64,000 bases of DNA from Lysobacter enzymogenes (GTDB lineage Bacteria; Pseudomonadota; Gammaproteobacteria; Xanthomonadales; Xanthomonadaceae), in NCBI RefSeq assembly GCF_023617245.1, contig NZ_CP067396.1:5049001-5113000 (forward strand), given 5' to 3'. Shown piece after piece: positions 33,925-43,176 of this stretch (positions are counted from its first letter, which is position 1; each line of letters opens with the position of its first letter). Made by a program: the position numbers and the translations under genes. The notes beneath the pieces are model-generated. The model was not told where the DNA came from and did not search any database. It saw nothing but the letters and a program-made list of their open reading frames with translations.

Positions 33925-36789
33925 TCAGAACCGATACATCGCGCTGACCAGGTAATAGCGCCCGACCGGATCGTCGTCGACCAGGCTGTAGCCGCCGGCG
34001 CTGTAGTCGTAGTTGACCGGCCGGCGATCGTTGAGGTTGCTGATGTTCAGGCCGAACAGCCACTTGTCGAAGCCTTCGTAGGTCAGGTCCAAGCCGAGCA
34101 GGGTCGCGCTCGGCGTGCTGCAGATGGTGCGGAACGCCATCTTCGGGCACGGCTGATCCGGCGTCCTCTTGAGCACCGTCGCCGGCCCCATGTAGCGCGC
34201 GTTGAGCGTCGCGCTCCAATCGCCGTAACTCCAGCGCACGCTGCCGAGCACGGTGCGGTTGGGCGTGCCGAAGCCCGCGTAATCCAGCTCCGGCACCTGC
34301 GAGTGCACGCCGCGCCGCAAGGTGTCGAGGTAGTGGCCGTTGAGACGCACGGCGAAGTTGCCCCAGCGCCGGGTCGGCATGCGGTACTCGGCGCTGAGCT
34401 CCCAGCCGCGCACGTCGGTGCTGCCGTAATTGTCGAGCTGCCGGATCACCTCGGTGACCTGGCCGAACTCGTCCAGCACCAGCTGTTTCGGAAACAGCTT
34501 CGGGTACTCGAGCGAAGCGGTGGCGACGATCTCGTTGCGGCGATGGATGCGGTAGCGGTCCAGGCTGACCGTGAGGTCCTCGGTCGGCGTCCACACCACG
34601 CTGAAGTTGCGGCTGGTGGAGATCTCCGGACGCAGCTTGGGGTTGACCCCCGCGCGCACGTCGACCTGGCAGTACTCGGTGCCTTCCGCGTCGTGCAGCG
34701 ACACCGCGCACGGCACGGGGAAATCCTCGGCCAGCCGACCGACCGTGTCCTGGCCGATCATCAGCGGCCGCCGCAGTTCGGCCAGGGTCGGCGCGCGATA
34801 GCCCTCGCCCATCGTCGCGCGCAGCACCAGCGAACGCAGCGGCTGCCAGCGCAGGCCGTACATCGGCGAGATCTGGTTGCCGTAGCCGGAACTGCGGTCC
34901 AGCCGCCAGGCCGCGTTCAACCACAGCTTCTGCAGCAGCGGCACGTTGGCCTCGCCGTACAGCGCCGAGGTGTTGCGGCTGGCGCGGCGCGCGTCGAACT
35001 CCTGGGCCAAGGCCACGTGCCCCTGGACGAAGTCCTCGTCGGGCCGCGCGCGCAGCACCTCGCGCCGGGCCTCGACGCCGGCGGCCAGGCGCGCCTCGCC
35101 GGCCGGCAGCTCGAACAGCGGGCCCTCGACGCTGGCGGAGAACATGTCCAGCACGATCTCGCCGCCCATCGTGGTCTGCGGCGCGATTTCGGCCAGCACC
35201 TTGGGTTCGTTGGTCGCGGCCTTGTCGAAACGCAGCGACATGGTCTGCACTTCCTGCGTCACCGCCGGCTCGTTGATCAACCCGGTGATGCGGTTGGCCA
35301 CCTTGTTGCGCCGCTGCGCCAGGCTGACGTCCCACTCCCATTTGTCGCGGAATCCCTTGACGCCGACGGTGAAGTCGCGGGTCGTGGTGACGCTGCGGCT
35401 GCGGATCGGGCCGACGTCGGAGAACCAATAGTTCAGCCAGCGACCGCCGCCGGCGTCGGGGTGCGAATCGGGCAGGCGCAAGGATGCGCTGAACGGCGGA
35501 TTCTGCACTTCCAGCCCGACCCGGGTCGCGCGCAGGTCGGCGTAGAACTCCTTGTTCTGGCCGAAAGGCTGGTGGAAATAGGCGTACAGCGCGCTGCTGG
35601 TGATGCCCGGCTGCAGGCTCACGTAGCGCGCCTGGTCCAGCGAACAGCGGGCCGACTCGTCGACCACGCCCGGCGCGGTGGTGTTCTCGCAGCCCTCGAT
35701 CGGACTGATCTGGTAGCCGTCGAAGTAACCGGCGAGGTAGCGGCCGTCGGCCTGCCCGCTCAGGCGCTGGTCCATCGTCGCCCACTTGCGCTGGCTGCCG
35801 ATCAGCGGATTGCGGGTGAAGTGGTCGACGCTGACGAACACGTTGCCGCCGCCGGGCGTCTGCTCGCCGAAGCTGGCGTACTGGCGCTGCTGCTCGGCGT
35901 CGCCGCGCTGCGACACGCCGAAGCTCGCGCCGACCTCGGCGCCGCGGTAGTCCTTCTTGAGGATGATGTTGACCACGCCGGCCATGGCGTCGGCCCCGTA
36001 GATCGCGGAAGCGCCGCCGTGGGCGATCTCGATGTGGTCGACCATGCTCAACGGAATGCCGTTGAGGTCGGTCAGCGCGCCGTAGTCGGTCGAGATCAGG
36101 CCGTAGTTGGCCATGCGCCGGCCATCGACCAGGAACAAGGTCGCGCGCGGGCCCAGCGAATACAGGCTGGCCGAGGCGGCGGCGGCCGACGGCACCTGGC
36201 TGGCGCCGTTCTCGGTGGCGACGTTGCGCGGGTGGTGGCCGCTCATGCCCGGCAACAGCCGCAGCACGTCGAACAGGGTCTGGTGGCCGCTGCTGCGGAT
36301 CTGCTCGTTGGTGATCAGGGTCAGCGGCAGCGAGCTTTCGAACACGGCCCGGCCGATGCGCGAGCCGGTGACGTGGACGGTGTCCAGCTCGGTCGTGGTC
36401 GGCCCGTGCGGCGCCGGGGCCGGCGGGGTCCCGGTCTGCACCGCCGGGGCCGGCCGCGGCCGCGCCCGCGGCGCCGGCTGCAGCAAGTAGACATTGGCTT
36501 TTACGGCCACCGCGGTGAGGCCGGTGCCTTCCAGCAACTGCGCCAAACCTTCGCGTACCGGCGGCCGGCCGCGCAGGCCGGCGGTGCGCCGGCGCGCCAC
36601 CAGGGCCGGCGAATAGATCAGCTGCAAACGATTACCGGTGGCGAACGCGTTCAGCGCGTCGTCCAACGCGCCGGGAGAAATGGTGTAGCCATCGGCTGGA
36701 CTATCGCCCTGGACGGCCGGCAAAGCCCCGGCAACGGGCGAAAACGTCAGCGCGACGGAAACGATGAACGCATGGGAAATCTTGGCCAT
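33925..36789 (-). CDS. TonB-dependent outer-membrane receptor with STN signalling domain, 954 aa
   Basis: A cleavable signal peptide (about 1-25), an STN domain (about 35-105, ISPGALDDALNAFATGNRLQ), a Pro-rich linker, a plug (TTTELDTVHVTGSRIGRAVF; SMVDHIEIAHGGASAIYGAD) and a 22-strand barrel ending in YLVSAMYRF. The final aromatic residue fits outer-membrane insertion. The STN domain marks it as a transducer that signals through the FecR and sigma factor encoded immediately upstream on the same strand. The ligand is unknown; the plug resembles xanthomonad receptors for peptides or polysaccharides more than siderophore receptors (inference). Start MAKISHAF at 36789. Confidence 0.92.
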   Translation of the reverse strand: MAKISHAFIVSVALTFSPVAGALPAVQGDSPADGYTISPGALDDALNAFATGNRLQLIYSPALVARRRTAGLRGRPPVREGLAQLLEGTGLTAVAVKANVYLLQPAPRARPRPAPAVQTGTPPAPAPHGPTTTELDTVHVTGSRIGRAVFESSLPLTLITNEQIRSSGHQTLFDVLRLLPGMSGHHPRNVATENGASQVPSAAAASASLYSLGPRATLFLVDGRRMANYGLISTDYGALTDLNGIPLSMVDHIEIAHGGASAIYGADAMAGVVNIILKKDYRGAEVGASFGVSQRGDAEQQRQYASFGEQTPGGGNVFVSVDHFTRNPLIGSQRKWATMDQRLSGQADGRYLAGYFDGYQISPIEGCENTTAPGVVDESARCSLDQARYVSLQPGITSSALYAYFHQPFGQNKEFYADLRATRVGLEVQNPPFSASLRLPDSHPDAGGGRWLNYWFSDVGPIRSRSVTTTRDFTVGVKGFRDKWEWDVSLAQRRNKVANRITGLINEPAVTQEVQTMSLRFDKAATNEPKVLAEIAPQTTMGGEIVLDMFSASVEGPLFELPAGEARLAAGVEARREVLRARPDEDFVQGHVALAQEFDARRASRNTSALYGEANVPLLQKLWLNAAWRLDRSSGYGNQISPMYGLRWQPLRSLVLRATMGEGYRAPTLAELRRPLMIGQDTVGRLAEDFPVPCAVSLHDAEGTEYCQVDVRAGVNPKLRPEISTSRNFSVVWTPTEDLTVSLDRYRIHRRNEIVATASLEYPKLFPKQLVLDEFGQVTEVIRQLDNYGSTDVRGWELSAEYRMPTRRWGNFAVRLNGHYLDTLRRGVHSQVPELDYAGFGTPNRTVLGSVRWSYGDWSATLNARYMGPATVLKRTPDQPCPKMAFRTICSTPSATLLGLDLTYEGFDKWLFGLNISNLNDRRPVNYDYSAGGYSLVDDDPVGRYYLVSAMYRF

Positions 36790-36881
36790 CCACCAACCGC
36801 ATCGATCGGGCTACAGCTGAACCGTGCGCCCCCTGTCGTTGGCGCTGTCCAACCATATCACCGCCGTGGCGGCCAGGGGGC

Positions 36882-37898
36882 TCAACCCGGATTGCGATGC
36901 AGGACGATTTCGTCGTCCGCCGCACGTTCCGCCTTCAACGACCAGCCCTGTTCCAGCGCTTCCAGCAGGGCGGCCTGGTCGCCGATGTGGAACACGCCGC
37001 TGACCGTGATCTTGCCCAGGTTCGGATCGGCCAGACGCAGCTTGGTCGCCGAGTAGCGGTTCATCTCGGCGAGCAGGACGTCCAGGCGCCGGTTCTTGAA
37101 CACCAGGTCGCCGCCGGGCCAGGACTGGGCGACGCTGAGGTCGAGCGGCTCGGGCGGGGTCATGCGGCCGCTGTGGTCGTAGCTGAGCTGCTGGCCCGGA
37201 CGCAGCGCGCTGCCGGCCTGGGCCAGGCCGTTGGAGATCACCACCGCGCCTTCGATCAGGCCGACGTTGACCTCGCTGCCGTTCTTGCTGACCTGGAACG
37301 TGGTGCCGATGTCGCGGATGGTGCCGGTGCCGGCCTTGACCGAGAACGGCCGCGCCGGGTCGGCGGCGACCTGGAACTGGACCCGGCCGCGGTCGACCTC
37401 GACCTCGCGGCGCTCGTCGCCGAAGCGCGCGAGGATGACCGAATCGGTGTCGAGCATGACCTGGGTGCCGTCGGCCAGCCGCAGCGAACGCTGCTCGCCG
37501 ACCTGGGTGACGTAACGGACGCTGTCGACCGGCGCCGGCGAACGCAGCCAGCCCACGCCGACCACGGTGGCGACCAGCAAGGACGCGACCATCGTCGTCG
37601 GCACCCACCAGCGCGAGCGCGCGCTTTCGCGCCCGCTCTGGCGCCAGGCGATGCGCGCGGCGGCCTGCAGCATCTCGTCCCCGGCCAGTTGCGCGGCGGC
37701 CTGGTGCGCGCGCTCGGCCTCGACGTACGCGGTCACGTTGTCCGGGCGGGCGTCGAGCCAGCGCTCGAACTCGGCGCGATCGCGCGCCGTGCATTCGGGC
37801 GAATCCAGCCGCGCCACCCAGGCTTCCGCGCTGCCTTCGTCCGCGCCGGCGAGGGCGTGGTCGGTGGCGTTCGTCGATGTGGGCTGTGTCGTATTCAT
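36882..37898 (-). CDS. FecR-family anti-sigma/regulator, 338 aa
   Basis: The N-terminal cytosolic segment contains the conserved WVARLDSPECTARDRAEFERW, followed by one TM (about residues 100-118) and a periplasmic FecR domain (GEQRSLRLADGTQVMLDTDS; DIGTTFQVSK) and a C-terminal STN-like part (LLAEMNRYSATKLRLADPNL). It should relay receptor occupancy across the inner membrane to the sigma factor. The ATG at 37898 overlaps the sigma stop as ATGA. Confidence 0.93.
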   Translation of the reverse strand: MNTTQPTSTNATDHALAGADEGSAEAWVARLDSPECTARDRAEFERWLDARPDNVTAYVEAERAHQAAAQLAGDEMLQAAARIAWRQSGRESARSRWWVPTTMVASLLVATVVGVGWLRSPAPVDSVRYVTQVGEQRSLRLADGTQVMLDTDSVILARFGDERREVEVDRGRVQFQVAADPARPFSVKAGTGTIRDIGTTFQVSKNGSEVNVGLIEGAVVISNGLAQAGSALRPGQQLSYDHSGRMTPPEPLDLSVAQSWPGGDLVFKNRRLDVLLAEMNRYSATKLRLADPNLGKITVSGVFHIGDQAALLEALEQGWSLKAERAADDEIVLHRNPG

Positions 37899-38650
37899 GG
37901 CTCTTGCAAGGTCTCGTAGCCGCTTTCCTTCATGCGCGCGCGCAACAGCGCGAGCGCCCGGCCGATATTCTTCTCCACCGCCTTTACAGAAATGCCGCAG
38001 TGTTTCGCGATCTGCGTGTAACTCATTCCGTTGATGCGGTTGAGCAGGTAGATCTGACGGCTGCGCACCGGCAACTGCATGATCGCCGTGCGCACCAGCG
38101 CCAGTTCCTGCTCGGTCGCCACGCGCTGGTCGTGGCTGGGTTCGGGCGACGGCAGCGCGTGATAGTCCTCGTCCAGGCTCACGTGCTCCGGCGCGTGCCG
38201 GGTCTTCTGCCGGCGTCCGCGATCGTTCAACGCATTGATCGCGATGCGGTACATCAGGATCTTCAACGCGTCGGCGGGCTGGTCGCGATAACGCAGCATG
38301 CGCATCATCGTTTCCTGGGCGATGTCCTGCGCGTCCTCGTGCGAGGCCGCCGACTTGCGCAGGAACGCGATCAACGCTTCGCGGTTGTCGCGCAGGAAGC
38401 CGACGAAATGGTCGCCGTCCTGCTGCGCGGTCGCGGGTTGGTTCGCCGCCGATGACTCCTCGCCCACGTCCACCTTCGCCCACGCCCCGGTTATCTGCTT
38501 CGATACTAGCCCAGCCTCCGCGGCCGGGCGAACGAAGCCCATCTCGAAGCCCGATCGGTCCTGCGCGCCGGTGACCGGCGCCATTGCGATCTGGCCCATG
38601 CCGGCTTCATTCAAGCCGAGCTGGAACACCGAGGTGTAGCGATTCGCCAA
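37895..38650 (-). CDS. ECF sigma factor of the FecI-type, 251 aa
   Basis: Region 2 is visible at about residues 85-140 (HEDAQDIAQETMMRMLRY, YRIAINALNDRGRR) and region 4 at about 190-245 (LPVRSRQIYLLNRINGMSYT then AKHCGISVKAVEKNIGRAL). The first ~75 residues are an unusual non-conserved extension. The TTG start at 38650 is supported by GGAGGAG eight bases upstream; internal Mets near residue 18 would shorten it. Its cognate FecR and TonB receptor follow directly. Confidence 0.88.
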   Translation of the reverse strand: MANRYTSVFQLGLNEAGMGQIAMAPVTGAQDRSGFEMGFVRPAAEAGLVSKQITGAWAKVDVGEESSAANQPATAQQDGDHFVGFLRDNREALIAFLRKSAASHEDAQDIAQETMMRMLRYRDQPADALKILMYRIAINALNDRGRRQKTRHAPEHVSLDEDYHALPSPEPSHDQRVATEQELALVRTAIMQLPVRSRQIYLLNRINGMSYTQIAKHCGISVKAVEKNIGRALALLRARMKESGYETLQEP

Positions 38651-39102
38651 ATCCGACTCCTCCGCAAGCGTGATGACCGGCGCAAGATCGCGGATCGCAC
38701 GCTAGGCGGCCACGGGGCCCGGTCTTCGCGCCGGGCTCCCGCGTACGCGTAAAGCGCGTTCCTTCGTCGCTGTCGCCGCTGTCTGGCTGCCGTCGCGGCC
38801 GCCGCCCGAAGGCGTCGGCCCGGTCGCGCCCGATCGCTGCGCGCGAATGGTCCAGCCCCCTCGGCAGGACCGCGTTCCGACGCCGGGGTGGCCGACGAAG
38901 GAAGGCTCGCGCGGCTGGCGATTTACGCGCAACCTGAACTGTCAAACGCAGGGCGGCGGACGCCCCCCTACCTCGCCGTGCGGCGGCGTGCGGAAATTGC
39001 GCGAAGCTCCGCGAAATCGTGCGTAACGGGCAGCGGGCGGATGGCCCGGATACGGGCGGGGCCGCGGCGAGGCCGGCGGCGCCGGCCCCGCGCCGCGGTG
39101 GC
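38651..39102. other. Intergenic region between ampE and the sigma factor gene, no gene seen
   Basis: About 450 bases. No reading frame with believable composition was found on either strand. It must hold the sigma operon promoter and the ampE terminator; neither is obvious. Confidence 0.5.
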
Positions 39103-40017
39103 TCAGGCGACGAAGCCGGCGATCACGAACAGCGCCAGCACCGCCAGCCACACCAGCAGGCTGCGCCAGACCAGGCTCATCGCGTCGCGCAGCTCGGGCA
39201 CCTCGCCGCCGGCGGCGACCGCCACGGCCTGGCCCGGCACGCCGGATTCGTTGACGTAGTCGGCGGCCTCTTCGGCCAGCTCGCACTTGACGCTGGCGCG
39301 CGCGACCGCGCCGAGGAAGCGGTTGTCCAGGCTGAAGCTCGCGCCGCCGGCTTCGCGCCAGGCGCCGAGCACGGTGTCGAAGTTGCCGACCAGGGCCATG
39401 GCCAGGGTCAACAGTTGCGCCACCGGCCAATCCAGCAGCGCCAGCAGGGTGCGCGCGCCGGCCAGGGTTTCGCCGGGCAGCCGGCGCGAGGCTTCGCCTT
39501 CGGCCGCCAGCGCCGCCAGCCGATAGCCCAGCGCGCCGATCGGGCCGAGCACCAGGAACCAGAACAACACGCCGAACCAGCGCCGCAGCGCGCTGCGGAA
39601 CACCGCCTCGACCAGCGAACCGCCGTCGAGCGCCGGCGTCGCGCCGTCCGGCCACAAGCGCGCCGCGGCTTCGCGCCGGCTGGCGCCGTCGCGCGCGGAG
39701 GCCAGCGCCTCGACGTCCAGGTCGAGATCGCGCGGGCCCCAGGCGTAGAACAGGATGAAGATCGCGAACACCAGCCCGCCCAGGCCGATCAGCGGCTCGA
39801 CCAGCGCCAGCTGGAACAGGCCCACCGCCAGCAACGGCGGCAACAGCGCGATGACGATGCCCCAGCGCCCGCGCCAGAAGCTGCCTTCGGGGAAGCGGCT
39901 GTCGATCCAGCGCAGCCAGTCGTCGTACCAGCCGAAGTGACGCAAGGACGCGGCCAGCGATTGGGCGAGATGGCCGAGCACCAGAGCGACGACGGCGGCG
40001 ATCAGCGTGACGGACAT
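39103..40017 (-). CDS. ampE: AmpE-like regulatory signalling modulator, 304 aa
   Basis: An inner-membrane protein of the CobD/AmpE group associated with the AmpD/AmpG cell-wall recycling and beta-lactamase regulation pathway. Several TM helices are visible; FWFLVLGPIGALGYRLAALA (about residues 150-169) is the most conserved stretch, and WRSLLVWLAVLALFVIAGFV closes the protein. Start MSVTLIAAVVALVLGHLAQS at 40017 is the usual beginning. No ampD is adjacent, unlike in enterobacteria. Confidence 0.88.
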   Translation of the reverse strand: MSVTLIAAVVALVLGHLAQSLAASLRHFGWYDDWLRWIDSRFPEGSFWRGRWGIVIALLPPLLAVGLFQLALVEPLIGLGGLVFAIFILFYAWGPRDLDLDVEALASARDGASRREAAARLWPDGATPALDGGSLVEAVFRSALRRWFGVLFWFLVLGPIGALGYRLAALAAEGEASRRLPGETLAGARTLLALLDWPVAQLLTLAMALVGNFDTVLGAWREAGGASFSLDNRFLGAVARASVKCELAEEAADYVNESGVPGQAVAVAAGGEVPELRDAMSLVWRSLLVWLAVLALFVIAGFVA

Positions 40018-40110
40018 CGGGCGACGCTCCTGGCGTGGCGAATCTGGCCCCCGGATTCTAGCGCGGCCGCGTGCAGGCGCGGTCGCGTTGCGGGGGCATC
40101 GCGGCGGAGA

Positions 40111-40197
40111 CGAAAGCATCGGGCCTGAAGGCCCTCCCACAAAGCAGCGGGTCGCGGCCCGCTCCTGTGCGAGGGCCTTCAGGCCCGATGCCTTTCG
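40111..40197. repeat. Long inverted repeat of the GGGCCTGAAGGCCCT family
   Basis: CGAAAGCATCGGGCCTGAAGG on the left is mirrored by CTTCAGGCCCGATGCCTTTCG on the right with about 35 bases between. It is a different repeat family from the two found elsewhere in the window and lies between ampE and nudC. Confidence 0.85.
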
Positions 40198-40225
40198 TTC
40201 CGCAGCCGCGCGTCCCTCAACCCGC

Positions 40226-41191
40226 TCAACGCCGCAAGCGTTCCTCGGCGGCCAGGCGCCAGTGTTCGATCAGCCAGCGCGAAATCGAGATGCTCGGCGA
40301 CAGCAGATACCCCTCGCCATCGTCCGCGCCGCGTTCGCCGCGCGCGATCGCCGCACGGATCTCCTCCAGGGTGAACCAGCGCACTTCCTCGAGTTCTTCG
40401 CTGCTGTGCGGTTCGCCGGCTTCGGCGCGCGCTTCGAAGCCGAGCATCAGCGCGCCCGGAAACGGCCACGGCTGCGAGCCCAGATAGCGGCAGTCGCGCA
40501 CGCGCACGCCGGTTTCCTCCAGCACCTCGCGCGCCACGGTCTGCTCCAACGATTCGCCGGGCTCGACGAAGCCGGCGATCACCGAGAACCGCCGCGGCGG
40601 CCACGCCGCCTGGCGGCCGAGCAACAAACGCTCGCCGTCGCTGACCGCGACGATCACCGCCGGATCGGTGCGCGGGTAGTGTTCGGTGCCGCACTGGCCG
40701 CAGCGCCCCAGCCAGCCGGCGCGCTCGAATCCGACCGCGCCGCCGCACACGCCGCAAAACCGGTTGCGGTTGCGCCAGAACTGCAGCGCGCGGGCCTGGG
40801 CGAACACACTGGCGTGCAGCAGCGGCCAGTGCGCGGCGGCGGCGCGCAGATCGACCCGGCGCGGCGCGTCGAAGGCGACCAATTCGGCGTCGATGGCGAA
40901 CCAGGCGCCGCCCTCGCCGTCCAGGCCGAGGAAGATCGCCGCGCCCGGACCGCCGGGGCCGTCGCTGAGTTCGCGGCCGAGCGGCGCGCGCAGCGCGCCG
41001 TCGTCGTCGGCCAGGGCGTTGCCGGACGCGTCGAGCACGACGATCCGCGCCTGCGGCCACAATCCGGACAAGGCCTCGGGCTGGGTGCGCAGGTGATCGG
41101 CGCGGTCCAGCGCCGCGCGCCAGGCCGCGTCGGCCTCGACGAAGGCGAACGGACGCGCGGCTTGGCTCAGGGCGGCCTCGGCGGTGTTCAC
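40226..41191 (-). CDS. nudC: NAD(H) pyrophosphatase / mRNA decapping enzyme NudC
   Basis: This cytosolic Nudix enzyme cleaves NADH and removes NAD caps from RNA. A zinc ribbon is visible (CGVCGG then CGQCG, about residues 146-170), followed by the Nudix box GFVEPGESLEQTVAREVLEE (about 212-231) and the NudC-specific SQPWPFP (about 246-252). 321 aa is within the family range. It lies 10 bases after erpA's start region on the same strand. Confidence 0.95.
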   Translation of the reverse strand: MNTAEAALSQAARPFAFVEADAAWRAALDRADHLRTQPEALSGLWPQARIVVLDASGNALADDDGALRAPLGRELSDGPGGPGAAIFLGLDGEGGAWFAIDAELVAFDAPRRVDLRAAAAHWPLLHASVFAQARALQFWRNRNRFCGVCGGAVGFERAGWLGRCGQCGTEHYPRTDPAVIVAVSDGERLLLGRQAAWPPRRFSVIAGFVEPGESLEQTVAREVLEETGVRVRDCRYLGSQPWPFPGALMLGFEARAEAGEPHSSEELEEVRWFTLEEIRAAIARGERGADDGEGYLLSPSISISRWLIEHWRLAAEERLRR

Positions 41192-41201
41192 TCGGGCGCG
41201 G

Positions 41202-41576
41202 TCAAACGCCGAACGAGGAGCCGCAGCCGCAGGTGGTCTTCGCGTTCGGATTGCGGATCACGAACTGCGAACCGTGCAGGCTCTCGGTGTAGTCGACTTC
41301 CGCGCCCATCAGGTATTGCAGGCTCAGCGGGTCGACCAGCAGGGTCACGCCGTCGGTCTGCACCGCCAGGTCGTCCTCGCCCTGCTGTTCGTCGAATTCG
41401 AAACCGTACTGGAAGCCCGAGCAACCGCCGCCCTGGATATAGACGCGCAGCTTGAGCGCGTCGTTGCCCTCCTCGGCGATCAGCTCGCGCACCTTGTGCG
41501 CGGCCGAGGAGGTGAACTGCAGCGGGCGCTCCAGCGACTGGTAGTCCGGCGCGGAGTTGAGCGTGGCGATTTCCAT
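41202..41576 (-). CDS. erpA: Iron-sulfur cluster insertion protein ErpA
   Basis: An A-type Fe-S carrier of 124 aa. The three conserved Cys are present: GGGCSGFQYGF (about residue 52) and CGCGSSFGV at the C-terminus. FVIRNPNAKTTCGCG is a hallmark. The start ATG at 41576 has only a weak ribosome site. No isc/suf cluster is adjacent, as usual for erpA. Confidence 0.95.
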   Translation of the reverse strand: MEIATLNSAPDYQSLERPLQFTSSAAHKVRELIAEEGNDALKLRVYIQGGGCSGFQYGFEFDEQQGEDDLAVQTDGVTLLVDPLSLQYLMGAEVDYTESLHGSQFVIRNPNAKTTCGCGSSFGV

Positions 41577-41914
<338 letters not shown>

Positions 41915-42697
41915 TCAGGTCCCGGAGCGGCCGGCCTCGGCGGTCGTCGCGGCGGCCTCGCGGGTGGCGTCGGCCCAGGTGAAGGACTGCTCGACCGCCG
42001 CGCCGGATTGCGGCACCAGCCGCACCGTCACCCGCACCGGAGTCAGGCCGGCGGGGACGAACACATCGCCCTCGACCTGCTCGAAGTACTTGAACGAATA
42101 GCCCACGCCCGGCGCGTCGGCCTGCTGGCGCAGGTCGGTCCAGGCCAGCTTCTCCAGCTTGCCGTTGCGGGTGCCTTCCAGGAACAGGGTCAGCCGGCCG
42201 GCGCTGACCGCGCCGCGGTTGAGGTTCTGGGTCAGGGTGGTGGTGAAGTGCCAGGCCGAGGGCGCGCCGTCCTGCGCCTGCATCTTCAGCGCATGCACGG
42301 TCAGGCCGCGGCGCTGGCCGGTGGCGCCGACCAGGCGCTCGTAGAAGGCCACGTCGGCGCGCAAGCCGGAAATCTCTTCGTCGCGCTCGGCCAGGGCGCT
42401 TTGCAGGTCGCGGTTGGCCTGGCGGCTGATCGCGTCCGAACGGCCCAGGGTGGCCACGCGCTGGCGCAGTTGCTCCAGTTCGGCCTGCATCTGGCGCGGG
42501 GTCGCGGCGGCGGCGCCGGCCGGGGCCGGCGCGGGGGCGTCCTGGCCGCTGAACGAGCGCCACAGGCCCCAGGCGCCGAAGGCCAGGGCCGCGGCCAGCA
42601 GCGCCATCGCCGGCAGGCGCCAGCGGTGGGACGGGTGCGCGGCGCCGGCCGCCGGGGCGGCGGGCGCGGGTCGGGTCGGGCTGGTGTCCTCGCTCAT
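41915..42697 (-). CDS. DUF6776-type coiled-coil membrane protein (copy 2), 260 aa
   Basis: One N-terminal TM (about residues 32-50, MALLAAALAFGAWGLW), a periplasmic coiled coil (AELEQLRQRVATLGRSDAIS, SALAERDEEISGLRADVAFY) and a beta-rich C-terminal domain (TLTQNLNRGAVSAGRLTLFL, YSFKYFEQVEGDVFVPAGLT). It is clearly a paralogue of the gene at 43177. The two flank a bactofilin gene. Start MSEDTSP at 42697. Confidence 0.78.
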   Translation of the reverse strand: MSEDTSPTRPAPAAPAAGAAHPSHRWRLPAMALLAAALAFGAWGLWRSFSGQDAPAPAPAGAAAATPRQMQAELEQLRQRVATLGRSDAISRQANRDLQSALAERDEEISGLRADVAFYERLVGATGQRRGLTVHALKMQAQDGAPSAWHFTTTLTQNLNRGAVSAGRLTLFLEGTRNGKLEKLAWTDLRQQADAPGVGYSFKYFEQVEGDVFVPAGLTPVRVTVRLVPQSGAAVEQSFTWADATREAAATTAEAGRSGT

Positions 42698-42729
42698 CCG
42701 CCCCAGCGTGAGGGCGGCGGCGGGCCGGC

Positions 42730-43173
42730 TCAATCCACCAGAGCGCCGGCGGTAATCGCGGCTTCAGGCGGCGGCAGCGCAGCCGCGGCGTCGGCGTGCT
42801 GGGCGTCGGCATGAATCAGGCGCCCGGTCAGCTGCGAGCCGGCGGTCATCTCGACCACCTTGTAGTGGACGTTGCCCTCGACCCGGGCCTTGGCCGCCAG
42901 TTCGATCCGCTCGCTGGCGTAGACATCGCCATGCAGGGTGCCGTTGATGACCACCACCGGCGCGCGCACTTCGCCCTCGATGCTGCCGTTCTCGGCCAGG
43001 GTCAGGCTGGCCGGCTGGCCGTCGACGGCGATCAGCTTGCCGATGATGCGGCCCTCGATATACAGGCCGCCGCTGAATTGCAGGTCGCCGCGGATCACCA
43101 CGTGCGAGCCGATCATGGTGTCGACCTGGCCTTCGCGCAGGGGGGCCGGTTTGCTGCTGTTGGTCTTGAACAT
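42730..43173 (-). CDS. Bactofilin-family cytoskeletal protein, 147 aa
   Basis: A self-assembling beta-helix protein (DUF583) involved in cell shape, stalk or division-site organisation. The repeat-rich core runs from GSHVVIRGDLQFSGGLYIEG to NVHYKVVEMTAGSQLTGRLI, with short unstructured ends. The N-terminus MFKTNSSKPAPLREG fits polymerising bactofilins. It is three bases from the upstream DUF6776 gene, so they are co-translated; the partners may anchor it to the membrane. Confidence 0.92.
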   Translation of the reverse strand: MFKTNSSKPAPLREGQVDTMIGSHVVIRGDLQFSGGLYIEGRIIGKLIAVDGQPASLTLAENGSIEGEVRAPVVVINGTLHGDVYASERIELAAKARVEGNVHYKVVEMTAGSQLTGRLIHADAQHADAAAALPPPEAAITAGALVD

Positions 43174-43176
43174 CTG

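Noticed and set aside
34303..37056. Long plus-strand frame opposite the TonB receptor
   Set aside because: Same reason: antisense shadow of a GC-rich gene.
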